Origin: Thermohalobaculum sp039184865
GTDB lineage: Bacteria; Pseudomonadota; Alphaproteobacteria; Rhodobacterales; Rhodobacteraceae
Reading direction: 5' to 3'
Assembly (NCBI GenBank): GCA_039184865.1
Contig: JBCDAV010000023.1
Span: forward strand, 17,867-81,866
Length of the DNA: 64,000 bases
A program made the position numbers and the translations under genes. The notes under the pieces were generated by a model. That model was not told where the DNA came from. It did no database searches and saw only the letters and a program-made list of their open reading frames with translations. Positions 51,022 to 59,308 of this stretch are shown piece by piece (position 1 is the stretch's first letter; every line of letters starts with the position of its first letter).

Positions 51022-51213
51022 GGATCGCTGTTCTACGAGTTCAGCATCAAGGATCATGTTCCTAAGGATCACCTGCTACGCAAGATCGGCCGGCATCTGG
51101 ATCTCTCCGAGACCCGCGGCTTCATGGCGCCGTACTACAGCCATCAAGGCCGACCCTCGATCGACCCGGAACTCGTGATCCGCATGCTGCTGCTTGGCTA
51201 TGCTGCACCGCAA
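51022..51213 (+). pseudogene. Transposase fragment, IS1182/IS5-like N-terminus
   Basis: About 63 codons read SLFYEFSIKDHVPKDHLLRK, a middle part DLSETRGFMAPYYSHQGRPS, then IDPELVIRMLLLGY. This is the N-terminal domain of IS1182-type transposases. The frame breaks right after and the DDE domain is absent, so the element is dead. Confidence 0.65.
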
Positions 51214-51318
51214 CGCATTGTTTTTTCGACATAATTGACGGAATGCGGAAGCTTGTGGCACTTGCGAAGCGATCAGGCGATACAAGGAAAGCCGACATTG
51301 AACGCAGGCATCTTTCGA

Positions 51319-52842
51319 TCACGGACCCTTCCTTTCAGGCTCGGAGATCTGGAGGTACTGGAAAGCCCATTCGTTGTAGCTCGTCTCACCGCGGTACCAG
51401 ACCACATCCGACCCGGGCTCTTCATCATGGTTCCAGCGCGGCCTTGTACCCTGCTTTGCAGAGGCCAGAACCAGTTGGCGCCTCTGCTGGCTCAAGCGGA
51501 TATCGCGATCGATCGCATCGCTGTCCCAACGTTGCTGAACTAGACTTCTTAGCTGCGCTTCGGCGTCTGTATGGCCGTCTGTGCCCGCCAAGTTGATGCG
51601 CTCGTCAGAATCGGAGAGCAGATCGAACATTAAAGGTAGGTCGTCGGTGGAGTGGACATACTTGTAGCGGCCCTGGCGGACCATGAAGATTGGCGCGTTC
51701 GTCGCCTCGGCCAGATACTCGGCATAAACGGGACGATCGGCATTTGGTGAATCCAACACCGATGCGAGGTCGGTTCCGTCCAGCCGTTCGACCGCACTCG
51801 ACCAGCCCGTACCCTCGACGATCCCCATGAACGTCGGCAGCAGATCGACCAGTGACGCAGGGGTCTCGGCCCGCTGTGGCGTGAAAGCGCCTCCGGCAAT
51901 GATCAAAGGCACGCGCAAGGATGGCTCGAAGAAGTGCTTCTTAAACCACATGCCGCGCTCACCCAGCATTTCACCATGATCGGACGTGAAGATGACCACA
52001 GTGTCATCGGCCTTGCCCGTCGCCTCGAGCGCGTCGAGCACGCGCCCGATCATCTGATCCAAATAGCTGATCGAACCATAATAAGCCCGCCGCGCCGTCG
52101 CGATGTCCGCATCCGAGAAGCGCACGTTCAGCATCCCGAAATCGTTCAGCAGGCGAACCGAGTGCGCGTCATGCTCGGACTCCGGCAGTGCAGGCACCGA
52201 GGGCGCCGGAATCTCGATTCCCTCGTACAGATCCCAGAACTCCTTGCGACACAGATAAGGCTCGTGCGGGTGGGTGTACGAAACCTGGAGGAAAAACGGG
52301 CGCTCGTCCTCTGACCGGGCGACGTCATATAGATGCTGTATCGCATGAAAGGTCACAAGATCGTCGAAATCGATCTGCTTGGACCGTTCACAGATCCCGG
52401 CAACGGTTACCGAACGTGGGTCGTTGGTATCGCGCTCGCCTTCATCACCCCAGTTGGGCACCCAGGAGAAGTCTGCCGGATATAGGTCGGGGGTCAGACG
52501 CGTCTCGAACCCATGGTGCTGGTCCGGGCCGATGAAGTGCATCTTTCCCGACAGCGCCGTCTGATAGCCTGCGGCGCGCAGATAGTGCGCGTAGGTTGGG
52601 ATTGAGGCGGGCAGCTCGGCCGCATTGTCGTACGCGCCGACCTCCGAACACAAACGACCCGTCGCCATCGATGCCCGGGATGGTGCGCAAAGCGGGAAGT
52701 TGCAGTAGGCTGTTTCAAACACGGTGCCGCGCGCGGCAAGCCGATCCAGGTTCGGTGCATGACATATGCCGTCGCCGTAGCATCTTAAAAACTGCGCGCC
52801 GAGTTGGTCCACCTGCAGAAACAATATGTTGGCGCGTGTCAT
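51319..52842 (-). CDS. Sulfatase, choline-sulfatase-like
   Basis: A 507-residue arylsulfatase-family enzyme. Cys52 in PLCAPSRASMATG is the residue converted to formylglycine. Metal ligands are visible as DQ near residue 12-13 and TSDHGEMLGERGMWFKKHFFEPS near 295. The C-terminal RRQLVLASAKQGTRPRWNHD and the following Tyr-rich end match choline sulfatases (BetC), which free choline from choline-O-sulfate; other small sulfate esters remain possible. There is no signal peptide, in line with cytoplasmic BetC. ATG 52842 is chosen by alignment. It is divergent from an amino-acid-type ABC transporter 75 bp away. Confidence 0.8.
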   Translation of the reverse strand: MTRANILFLQVDQLGAQFLRCYGDGICHAPNLDRLAARGTVFETAYCNFPLCAPSRASMATGRLCSEVGAYDNAAELPASIPTYAHYLRAAGYQTALSGKMHFIGPDQHHGFETRLTPDLYPADFSWVPNWGDEGERDTNDPRSVTVAGICERSKQIDFDDLVTFHAIQHLYDVARSEDERPFFLQVSYTHPHEPYLCRKEFWDLYEGIEIPAPSVPALPESEHDAHSVRLLNDFGMLNVRFSDADIATARRAYYGSISYLDQMIGRVLDALEATGKADDTVVIFTSDHGEMLGERGMWFKKHFFEPSLRVPLIIAGGAFTPQRAETPASLVDLLPTFMGIVEGTGWSSAVERLDGTDLASVLDSPNADRPVYAEYLAEATNAPIFMVRQGRYKYVHSTDDLPLMFDLLSDSDERINLAGTDGHTDAEAQLRSLVQQRWDSDAIDRDIRLSQQRRQLVLASAKQGTRPRWNHDEEPGSDVVWYRGETSYNEWAFQYLQISEPERKGP

Positions 52843-52917
52843 CGATCGCTCCCTAATCTTGTCGACAATCACACTATCCCGACTTTAAGCTTGAGCAAGG
52901 CTTGGGGGACAGTCGGC

Positions 52918-53592
52918 ATGGAATGGAATTTCCTGGCAGTACTGAGTGACTTCGACCTCTTACTGTTGGGGCTGGTGAACACGCTGAAGGTGACCGGGTT
53001 GGCACTCCTGTTCGGTGTGCCGTTGGGCCTTTTGCTTGCGCTCTCTCGTCTGTCAACGTTCAAGCCGCTGTCCGGCGTTGCGGCGTTCATTGTAGAGTTC
53101 TTTCGGACGACGCCGCCGCTGGTGCAGCTTTTCTGGTTCTTCTTCGCGCTGCCGATCCTTGTGGACGTGCGCATGACTCCGCTGATCGCCGCCGTCGTCA
53201 CCTTCTCGATCCAGTCTTCGGCCTTCTTTGCCGAGATCTTTCGCGGTGGAATCCAGTCGATCGACAAGGGTCAATGGGAGGGCGCCAAGGCCATCGGCAT
53301 GAGCTATACGCAATCGCTGCGTCGGGTGATCCTGCCTCAGGCTGTGAAGCGCATGATCCCGGCCTTCATGGAACGTTCGATCGAGCTTTTGAAGACCACG
53401 ACTTTGGTCTCCACGGTCGCCTACACCGATCTGATGTTCCAGGCCAACGAACTGGCACAGAAGACCTTCCGCCCGCTCGAGGTCTACACAATCATCGCGC
53501 TGATGTATTTTGTACTGATATTTGTTTTCAGCCAGATCTCGATCTGGGTTGAACAGCGCCTGGCCCGCTCCGGTGAAGGCACGGTGCGCTGA
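52918..53592 (+). CDS. Polar amino acid-type ABC permease 1
   Basis: A 224-residue inner-membrane permease of the HisMQ type, with five hydrophobic segments. VEFFRTTPPLVQLFWFFFALP near residue 60 and the coupling loop SIDKGQWEGAKAIGMSYTQSLRRVILPQAVKRMIP near 120-155 are diagnostic. The ATG at 52918 is preferred because the hydrophobic core begins after it; the frame to 52804 overlaps the divergent sulfatase start. It shares its TGA with the ATG of permease 2. Confidence 0.9.
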   Translation: MEWNFLAVLSDFDLLLLGLVNTLKVTGLALLFGVPLGLLLALSRLSTFKPLSGVAAFIVEFFRTTPPLVQLFWFFFALPILVDVRMTPLIAAVVTFSIQSSAFFAEIFRGGIQSIDKGQWEGAKAIGMSYTQSLRRVILPQAVKRMIPAFMERSIELLKTTTLVSTVAYTDLMFQANELAQKTFRPLEVYTIIALMYFVLIFVFSQISIWVEQRLARSGEGTVR

Positions 53593-54257
53593 TGGGACAC
53601 AATTGGGACTTCGCAACGATCCTCGCCAACTGGCCCGTGCTATGGATCGGCATTCAGGGCACCGTCTTCATCTTTCTGATCACCGTCGCACTTGGGTTGG
53701 GTGGCGGCCTGATCATCGGCATCGCCAGGTACGCGCAATCGCCACTCATCAGTTGGCCTGCCCGGGCTTTTGTCGAGGTCTTCCGGAACACGCCCGTGCT
53801 CGTCCAGATCATCTGGTTTTTCTATGCCTTCCCGATCCTGACGGGGATCGAGACCGACCCGCTCCTCGCTGCCGTTCTGGGGATCTCTCTGAACACCATG
53901 GCGTTCTCGGCCGAGATTTATCGAGCCGGGATTCAGTCGATCGATCGCGGGCAATGGGAAGCCGGCAAGGCGATTGGCATGTCCTACAATCAGACGCTGC
54001 GGCGGATCATTCTGCCCGTTGCGATCAAGCGCGTACTGCCTGCCCTGACCAATCGCGGGATCGAGGTGTTCAAGATGTCCACGCTGGCCTCGGTCGTTGG
54101 CTATATCGAGACGCTGAACCAGGCCAAGCTGATCGCGGACCTGAATTACAATCCGATCGAAAGCTACACCGCAGTGGCGATCATCTTCTTCGTGGTGCTC
54201 TACCCGGTGGTCCAAGGCACGTATGTGCTCGAGCGGATGTTGAGAAAGGCCGACTGA
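53592..54257 (+). CDS. Polar amino acid-type ABC permease 2
   Basis: A 221-residue permease closely related in layout to its upstream partner, with FVEVFRNTPVLVQIIWFFYAFP and SIDRGQWEAGKAIGMSYNQTLRRIILPVAIKRVLP. The two genes look like an old duplication and form a heterodimeric channel. Stop and start overlap permease 1 by one base, and the ATPase gene follows immediately. Confidence 0.9.
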   Translation: MGHNWDFATILANWPVLWIGIQGTVFIFLITVALGLGGGLIIGIARYAQSPLISWPARAFVEVFRNTPVLVQIIWFFYAFPILTGIETDPLLAAVLGISLNTMAFSAEIYRAGIQSIDRGQWEAGKAIGMSYNQTLRRIILPVAIKRVLPALTNRGIEVFKMSTLASVVGYIETLNQAKLIADLNYNPIESYTAVAIIFFVVLYPVVQGTYVLERMLRKAD

Positions 54258-55031
54258 ATGTCCGAGATCATCCGGATCGAAAACCTTCACAAAAGCTTTG
54301 GCGACCTCCAGGTCCTTAAGGGCATCGACCTGACGGTGAACGCAGGCGAGACCGTGGTGATCCTTGGCTCCAGCGGCTCCGGCAAATCGACCATGCTCAG
54401 ATGCGTGAACTTCATGGAGGTGCCGAGTGACGGACGGATCTACCTGAAGGGGGATATGATCGGTACCGAACGCAACGGTCGAATGCAGTACCGCGAGGCC
54501 GAGCTTTGTGCGTTGCGCGCCCGCATCGGGATGGTTTTCCAGCACTTCAATCTGTTCCCGCACATGACCGTGCTGGAGAACGTGATGGAGGGGCAAGTCA
54601 TCGTGCTGGGCCGTGGCAAGGCCGAGGCCAAGGACAAAGCCATGGCTCAACTAAACCGGGTCGGCCTGGCGGAAAAGGCCGAAGAGTATCCGGCACGACT
54701 CTCGGGCGGACAAAAGCAGCGTGTTGCCATTGCCCGAGCGCTCGCAATGGACCCGGAGGTCATGCTGTTCGACGAGGTCACTTCGGCGTTGGACCCTGAA
54801 TTGGTGGGCGAGGTTCTGAAGACCATGCGCCAATTGGCCGAAGAAGGCATGACCATGCTCTGCGTTACGCACGAGCTCGGCTTCGCCTACCACGTCGCGC
54901 ACCGGGTTCTATTCCTCAACAACGGCGCGATTCTCGAAGACGGCGAACCGCAAACGGTGCTGAAGGCACCGAAAACCGATCGGATGAGAGAGTTTCTCGA
55001 CGGTCATTCGCTCTTCAAACTGCCTGATTGA
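54258..55031 (+). CDS. Polar amino acid-type ABC transporter ATPase
   Basis: A 257-residue ATPase of the HisP/GlnQ group. Walker A is GSSGSGKST near residue 36-44, the signature is LSGGQKQRVAIARALAMDP, and Walker B is VMLFDEVTSALDPELV with the usual EVTSALDP. The switch histidine is in CVTHELGFA. It begins right after the permease 2 stop. Complete and of normal length. Confidence 0.93.
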   Translation: MSEIIRIENLHKSFGDLQVLKGIDLTVNAGETVVILGSSGSGKSTMLRCVNFMEVPSDGRIYLKGDMIGTERNGRMQYREAELCALRARIGMVFQHFNLFPHMTVLENVMEGQVIVLGRGKAEAKDKAMAQLNRVGLAEKAEEYPARLSGGQKQRVAIARALAMDPEVMLFDEVTSALDPELVGEVLKTMRQLAEEGMTMLCVTHELGFAYHVAHRVLFLNNGAILEDGEPQTVLKAPKTDRMREFLDGHSLFKLPD

Positions 55032-55068
55032 AGGGCTCAGAAACCTACCAGCAGGGAAAGGAAAAGAC

Positions 55069-55908
55069 GTGACACTCTGGAAACGCATTATCGAGGGGCT
55101 GCTTGGCGCAGTTGCCAGCTTCGCGCTGACGCTTGGCACGGCCCAGGCGCAATCCACCTGGGAGACCATTCAGGAAACTGGCAAACTGCGCATGGGGGTG
55201 ACCCAAGCCCCACCCTGGTACTCAAAGAACCCGACGACCGGAGAATGGGATAGCGGCCTGATAGTCTCGGTCGGGAAGGCGATGGCGGGCGAACTTGACG
55301 TCGAACTGGAAATGGTCGAGGTGACCTGGGCCACCGCAATCGCCGCGCTTCAGGCGAACAAGATCGACATGATGTTCCTGGATGCAACGCCAAAGCGTGC
55401 CATGGTTGTCGACTACCCGAAGCAGCCTCTGCTTTACATTTCGTTGGCCGTTTTGGCGAATGACGATGTCGATGCGTCGACCTGGGAAGCTCTGAACAAT
55501 CCGGACGTGACAATCGGTGTTCCGCAAGCCACGTCGATGGATGCATTCCTGACACGCACGGTGCCGAACGCCGACATCCAGCGGTTCCCGGACAACGGAG
55601 CGACCATCGCCGCGTTCCAGTCGGGTCGCGTGGACGCCGTATCGCTGTTCCACCCGCCGCTGCTCGCAGCCCGCCAAAAACTCGGTCGGGGTCAGCTCGT
55701 GATCCCGACGCCTGCGTTCTCGTCGCCATCCTCGATCGCTGTGCGGCGCGAAGCGGACAAGACGTTCCGCGACTGGGTCGATCACACGATCTTCTACTAC
55801 TACGAGACCGGCCGTACGCAGCTCTGGTATGAAGAGTTCCTGACCGGGTTTGGTCTGGACGCCAAGGCGTCACCGGTCATCCAACGCGAGCTGCTGTTCG
55901 CTAAGTGA
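55069..55908 (+). CDS. Polar amino acid-type ABC substrate-binding protein
   Basis: A 279-residue SBP_bac_3 protein starting at GTG after GGGAAAGGAAAAG. The signal peptide ends near Ala27 (TAQA). The mature part has KLRMGVTQAPPWYSKNPTTGEWDSGLIVSVGKAMAGEL, the common opening, and LQANKIDMMFLDATPKRAMVVDYPKQPL. In classical members an arginine in the second region binds the amino-acid carboxylate; here TPKRAMVVDY keeps it. As the last gene of an operon divergent from a choline-sulfatase-like gene, a sulfated or zwitterionic substrate is an attractive guess. Confidence 0.87.
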   Translation: MTLWKRIIEGLLGAVASFALTLGTAQAQSTWETIQETGKLRMGVTQAPPWYSKNPTTGEWDSGLIVSVGKAMAGELDVELEMVEVTWATAIAALQANKIDMMFLDATPKRAMVVDYPKQPLLYISLAVLANDDVDASTWEALNNPDVTIGVPQATSMDAFLTRTVPNADIQRFPDNGATIAAFQSGRVDAVSLFHPPLLAARQKLGRGQLVIPTPAFSSPSSIAVRREADKTFRDWVDHTIFYYYETGRTQLWYEEFLTGFGLDAKASPVIQRELLFAK

Positions 55909-56477
55909 TCGAGGTTGGCGGTGGTCGTTACCGACTGCCGCCAATAAAGCACGCCGATCTAGTCATTTTAAATCTCCGGAATGGGGTTTTGAATTCTCGT
56001 AAAGAGATGCACGAGAAATCTTTTTCTAATTATAAAATAGCATGAGACATATTTTTATGAATAATATTTCTGATATCGCAAAAATTTACTGCAAATTTTT
56101 GAGTGTTACTAGTAATAAGTACTACAAATTGAAATTGCTGTTTCAATAATTTCAAAGGCATCTAACAGTAATTAAATCTTGGAGCGTCACGATCTGGGTT
56201 AAGTAGCTCAAAAGATTTTAGTTTAACAGGTCAGATTGTGAGTTGGTCTGCGCATTACTTCTGAATGAGTGATGCGCGACTTCAATGTTCGGTGCCATGA
56301 CCGTCGGCCTAAGCCTTAGCGCCTGCACCGAATGATCGGCTCCCACCATTATGGAGGAGCGAAGATCCGGCGGTTGGCTGGGATCCAGCCGAGCGTTTCT
56401 CGAATGTCCGATTCTTTGATGATGCGACGCAGCAGTGTTCGACGACTCAGAGGGCCGGTTCGGGCCGTTTGGGCTGC
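55909..56477. other. 569-bp gap with an AT-rich block
   Basis: From about 55960 to 56220 the sequence is strikingly AT-rich against the GC-rich surroundings, with runs such as CTTTTTCTAATTATAAAATA. It holds a terminator-like hairpin and an ATTGAAA/TTTCAAT inverted repeat at 56128-56147. From 56220 to 56477 composition returns to normal and short ORFs on both strands have no family features. No gene is supported. Confidence 0.55.
55994..56026 (+). terminator. Rho-independent terminator-like hairpin after the ABC operon
   Basis: TTCTCGT (55994-56000) pairs with ACGAGAA (56011-56017) around a 10-base loop and is followed by ATCTTTTTCT, a T-rich tail. It is well placed to end the transporter transcript about 90 bp after its last stop codon. 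Confidence 0.55.
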
Positions 56478-57392
56478 TCAAGTGTCAGAAGTTACCCCCG
56501 GCATTGCTCGGACACCTGTGCCCAGGAACTGAAGGAACGCCTCAAGTCGCTTCGGCTGGTTGCGGGCCGGTAGAAATGCGGCGTTGATCGACAGATCCCT
56601 GGCGCGCCAGCCGGGCAGAACGTCCACGAGTTGACCGTCGTTCAAGTCCTGCGCGACGAACCATGTGGGCATGACCGCCGCGCCGGCCCCGAGGCGAACC
56701 GCGCGCAGGATCGAGACGATGTTGTTGGTCGTCATCCTCGGGCGCAGGGTCAGCGAAACGGTGGCGCCCTCGTGGTTGGTGAGTGTCAGGCTGCCGCCCT
56801 CGAACGGTGCCAGGGCAATGAAGGGAACAGCCTCCAGCTCTCTAGGGTCTTTCAAGCTGCGCCGAAGCAGGTCGGGGGCCGACACGATCAGGCGTTCGAC
56901 CCGGCCCATCGTCCGGACCACCAGCGTGTCGTCCGGAACCGGTCCGATTTTGATCCAGCAATCGCAGCCGCGTTCCGCGAACCGGATCGGGTCGTCCTCG
57001 AGTTCCCACTCCAGCGTGACGTCGGGATGGTCGATCAGGAACCGGGCCGCCATGTCGACGAGATGCGTCTGCCCGAGGGCCACGGGCGCTACGACCTTCA
57101 GCGGTCCGCGAACGGCGTCACCGAGGGCTGCGTGGCGTTCCTCGAAGGCCGACCAATCGGCGATCAGGACCCTTGCATCGGCCAGGGCTGCGTGACCTGC
57201 GGGTGTCAGGGCGAGGGAATGTGTCGTGCGCCGGATGAGTTGCGCACCCATCCGATCCTCCAGTTCCCGCAGCTGACGGCTTGCCGACGCCTGCGAGAGC
57301 CCGAGGTCCCGTGCGGCAGCGCTGATCGATCCCCGGTCGGAGATCCTGGCGAACGTTTCAAGCAGGCTCAGCCGATCGAGGGACTTGCTCAT
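56478..57392 (-). CDS. LysR-family transcriptional regulator
   Basis: A 304-residue regulator. The N-terminal winged helix reads SLLETFARISDRGSISAAARDLGLSQASASRQLRELEDRMGAQLIRRTTHSLALT, a clear LysR signature. The effector domain follows from about residue 90 (GPLKVVAPVALGQTHL). It belongs to the DmlR/CrgA-like group. It is divergent from the aldo/keto reductase gene across a 96-bp gap and is probably its regulator. Confidence 0.93.
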   Translation of the reverse strand: MSKSLDRLSLLETFARISDRGSISAAARDLGLSQASASRQLRELEDRMGAQLIRRTTHSLALTPAGHAALADARVLIADWSAFEERHAALGDAVRGPLKVVAPVALGQTHLVDMAARFLIDHPDVTLEWELEDDPIRFAERGCDCWIKIGPVPDDTLVVRTMGRVERLIVSAPDLLRRSLKDPRELEAVPFIALAPFEGGSLTLTNHEGATVSLTLRPRMTTNNIVSILRAVRLGAGAAVMPTWFVAQDLNDGQLVDVLPGWRARDLSINAAFLPARNQPKRLEAFLQFLGTGVRAMPGVTSDT

Positions 57393-57488
57393 ACGTTGTA
57401 TGAATATCAGATACTCTTGTCAGCCGTCTACCGAGTTTCCCTCCAGCGGCGCATCTTCCGGTCCACGCACTCACGAAGGAGACCGAAG

Positions 57489-58256
57489 ATGACCGACAGA
57501 ACATTCGCACTGGGCGGCGACACCATCGTCAACCGGCTTGGCTACGGTGCCATGCGCCTCACCGGCCAGCCGAGAAACTACGGACCGTACGCCGATTGGG
57601 AGGGTGGGCTGAAACTTCTGCGCCGTGCGGCGGCGCTCGGCGTGACCTTCTTTGACAGCGCCTGGTCCTATGGCCCGGAGACCGCCGATCAGATCGTTGG
57701 CGAGGCCCTGGCTGACATGCCCGTGGTGCTCGCCACGAAGGGCGGCGTGGACAAGCCGGCGCCCGACCGGATCGTCGTTGATGGCGCGCGGGATGCGCTG
57801 CATCGCCAGATCGACAAGGCGCTGGTCAACCTGCGCCGTGATCAGATCGATCTCTTTCAGCTGCATCGGATCGATCCGGAAACACCGCTGGAAACGTCCG
57901 TTGCCGCCTTGGCCGAGGCTCAGGCCGACGGACGCATCCGGCATATCGGGCTTTCGAACGTCAGCCGGGCCGATCTGGACGTGGCACTCTCCGTCGCGCC
58001 CATCGCGAGCGTCCAGAACCGTTTCAACATGGCCGAGACCGGAGACGGCGATCTGGTCGACTACACCGCCGAGCGCGGCATTGCCTTCATCCCCTATGGC
58101 CCGCTCGGCGCGAACCCGATGCAGCAGGGGGCCAAGCTGTCGCCGCAGGACGCGCTCGCATGGCTGCTGCGCCGGTCCCCCAACATCGTCGTGATCCCCG
58201 GAACCACGTCGATCCGGCATCTCGAGGAGAACTGGACCGCCTGGGATCTCATCTGA
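57489..58256 (+). CDS. Aldo/keto reductase
   Basis: A 255-residue NADPH-dependent oxidoreductase with the TIM-barrel catalytic residues Asp (FFDSAWSYG, Asp54 with Tyr59), Lys (ATKGG, near 82) and His (FQLHRID, near 120). The end VVIPGTTSIRHLEENW is the cofactor-binding region. The ATG at 57489 is set by the N-terminal strand GGDTIVNRLGYGAMRL. Reads in this frame extend 850 bp upstream through the LysR gene, but that part is antisense shadow. Confidence 0.9.
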   Translation: MTDRTFALGGDTIVNRLGYGAMRLTGQPRNYGPYADWEGGLKLLRRAAALGVTFFDSAWSYGPETADQIVGEALADMPVVLATKGGVDKPAPDRIVVDGARDALHRQIDKALVNLRRDQIDLFQLHRIDPETPLETSVAALAEAQADGRIRHIGLSNVSRADLDVALSVAPIASVQNRFNMAETGDGDLVDYTAERGIAFIPYGPLGANPMQQGAKLSPQDALAWLLRRSPNIVVIPGTTSIRHLEENWTAWDLI

Positions 58257-58288
58257 GCCCTGAACGAACATCGAAAAGGAGATAGATC

Positions 58289-58792
58289 ATGAACCACGCC
58301 CGTACCTTTACCGCAGCGGAGACGACCGCTGACCCCCGGGTTTCGAATCCGATCGGCCTGACCGGATACGATCACATGTCCATCAATGCAGGCGACTTCG
58401 ACGCGATGCTGGTCTGGTACACCGACGTGCTGGGATTGGAGCTCGAAACTGCGTGGGAAGTTCCCGCGCTCGACGGCAAGCGACTGGCCTATTTCGCGCT
58501 GAACGGCGCCCGGGTTGTCGAAATAGTGGCGGCGGACGCCACCGGCACGGGTCTCAGACCCGACGCGACCTTCGCGCAGCACTTCGGCAGAACTGGTTTC
58601 GGACATCTTTGCTTCGCGACCGACGATGTCGACGCCACGTTGCAGAGGCTTGAAGCCCGCGGCGCAAGGATCTTCGTGGCTGGCGAAACCTATCCGCTCG
58701 ACGGCACCGACTTCGAGCGCCGTGTGGGTTTCATCCAGGATCCTGAAGGCAATGTCATCGAGTTCGGTGAACCGCTGCGGAGGGTCGTTTGA
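58289..58792 (+). CDS. VOC-family (glyoxalase/bleomycin resistance-like) protein
   Basis: A 167-residue vicinal-oxygen-chelate protein with two beta-alpha-beta-beta-beta repeats. YDHMSINAGDFDAMLVWYTDVLGLELE near residue 30 and GHLCFATDDVDATLQRLEARGAR near 105, ending RVGFIQDPEGNVIEFGEPL, show the His and Glu metal ligands of each repeat. AAAAGGAGATAGATC precedes the ATG. It lies between the reductase and a small membrane protein gene with a one-base stop/start overlap downstream. Reaction unknown. Confidence 0.87.
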   Translation: MNHARTFTAAETTADPRVSNPIGLTGYDHMSINAGDFDAMLVWYTDVLGLELETAWEVPALDGKRLAYFALNGARVVEIVAADATGTGLRPDATFAQHFGRTGFGHLCFATDDVDATLQRLEARGARIFVAGETYPLDGTDFERRVGFIQDPEGNVIEFGEPLRRVV

Positions 58793-59043
58793 TGTCCGGG
58801 AACCCCGCCGCAAAGATCGGAACTCAGGTGCCGAGCAGACACCAGACGGCCTTGCTCACCTGGGCCGTCGCCTATCCGCTGATCACCAGCCTTCTGCTGG
58901 TTCTGGAGCCGCTGGTCGGTGGTCTGGCCCTGCCGCTGCGCACGCTCGTTCTGACCGCTCTGATGGTCCCGATCATGGTCTACTGGGCCGTGCCGGCGGC
59001 GGTCCGGACATGGAGCCGAAGGTTCCAGGCTCGCCTTTCTTAG
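58792..59043 (+). CDS. Small membrane protein, unknown
   Basis: An 83-residue protein with two hydrophobic segments (LLTWAVAYPLITSLLLVLEPLVGG and TLVLTALMVPIMVYWAVPA), a basic C-terminal tail and no cysteine. The arrangement recalls small two-helix membrane proteins found next to VOC or antibiotic-monooxygenase genes. The ATG overlaps the VOC stop by one base. Family not recognised. Confidence 0.65.
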   Translation: MSGNPAAKIGTQVPSRHQTALLTWAVAYPLITSLLLVLEPLVGGLALPLRTLVLTALMVPIMVYWAVPAAVRTWSRRFQARLS

Positions 59044-59092
59044 GTCGGAGGCCGATGGCTGAGTCCTCGATGGCCAGAAAACCTCGCAGTGC

Positions 59093-59113
59093 GGACGCCC
59101 GATCCGGGCGTCC
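59093..59113 (+). terminator. Strong hairpin after the reductase-VOC operon
   Basis: GGACGCCCG (59093-59101) and CGGGCGTCC (59105-59113) form a perfect 9-bp stem with a 3-base loop. Only ACTTTGGATT follows, so it lacks a full T-run, but position supports transcript ending or protection. Confidence 0.5.
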
Positions 59114-59308
59114 ACTTTGGATTGATGTACTGCAACACGCTAAGCCGCATTCCAACATCTGCTAAGGGCCGGTTTCAAAGTACTGCGCAGTCATCCGGTT
59201 CGCTTGTGTTTTGCTCCGCAGATCGGTGAACTTGGCGAAGAGCGGCGCGACTGGATCAGTCAGTGTCGCTGCGCCGGATGCTCGATTTGCGAGAATGGAT
59301 ACGCGCCC

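Larger units (their letters stand above)
50635..51318. other. 684-bp gap with gene remnants
   Basis: No intact gene is present. It contains a minus-strand coding remnant at about 50762-50950 and a transposase N-terminal fragment at 51022-51213 (both listed). The first 120 bases include two similar CCTCTCTGAAGA / CCCCTCTGAAGA stretches of unknown meaning. The arrangement fits insertion and deletion between psuG and the sulfatase gene. Confidence 0.5.

Noticed and set aside
56631..57488. Long upstream extension of the aldo/keto reductase frame
   Set aside because: It lies antisense to the LysR gene and the reductase fold starts at ATG 57489.
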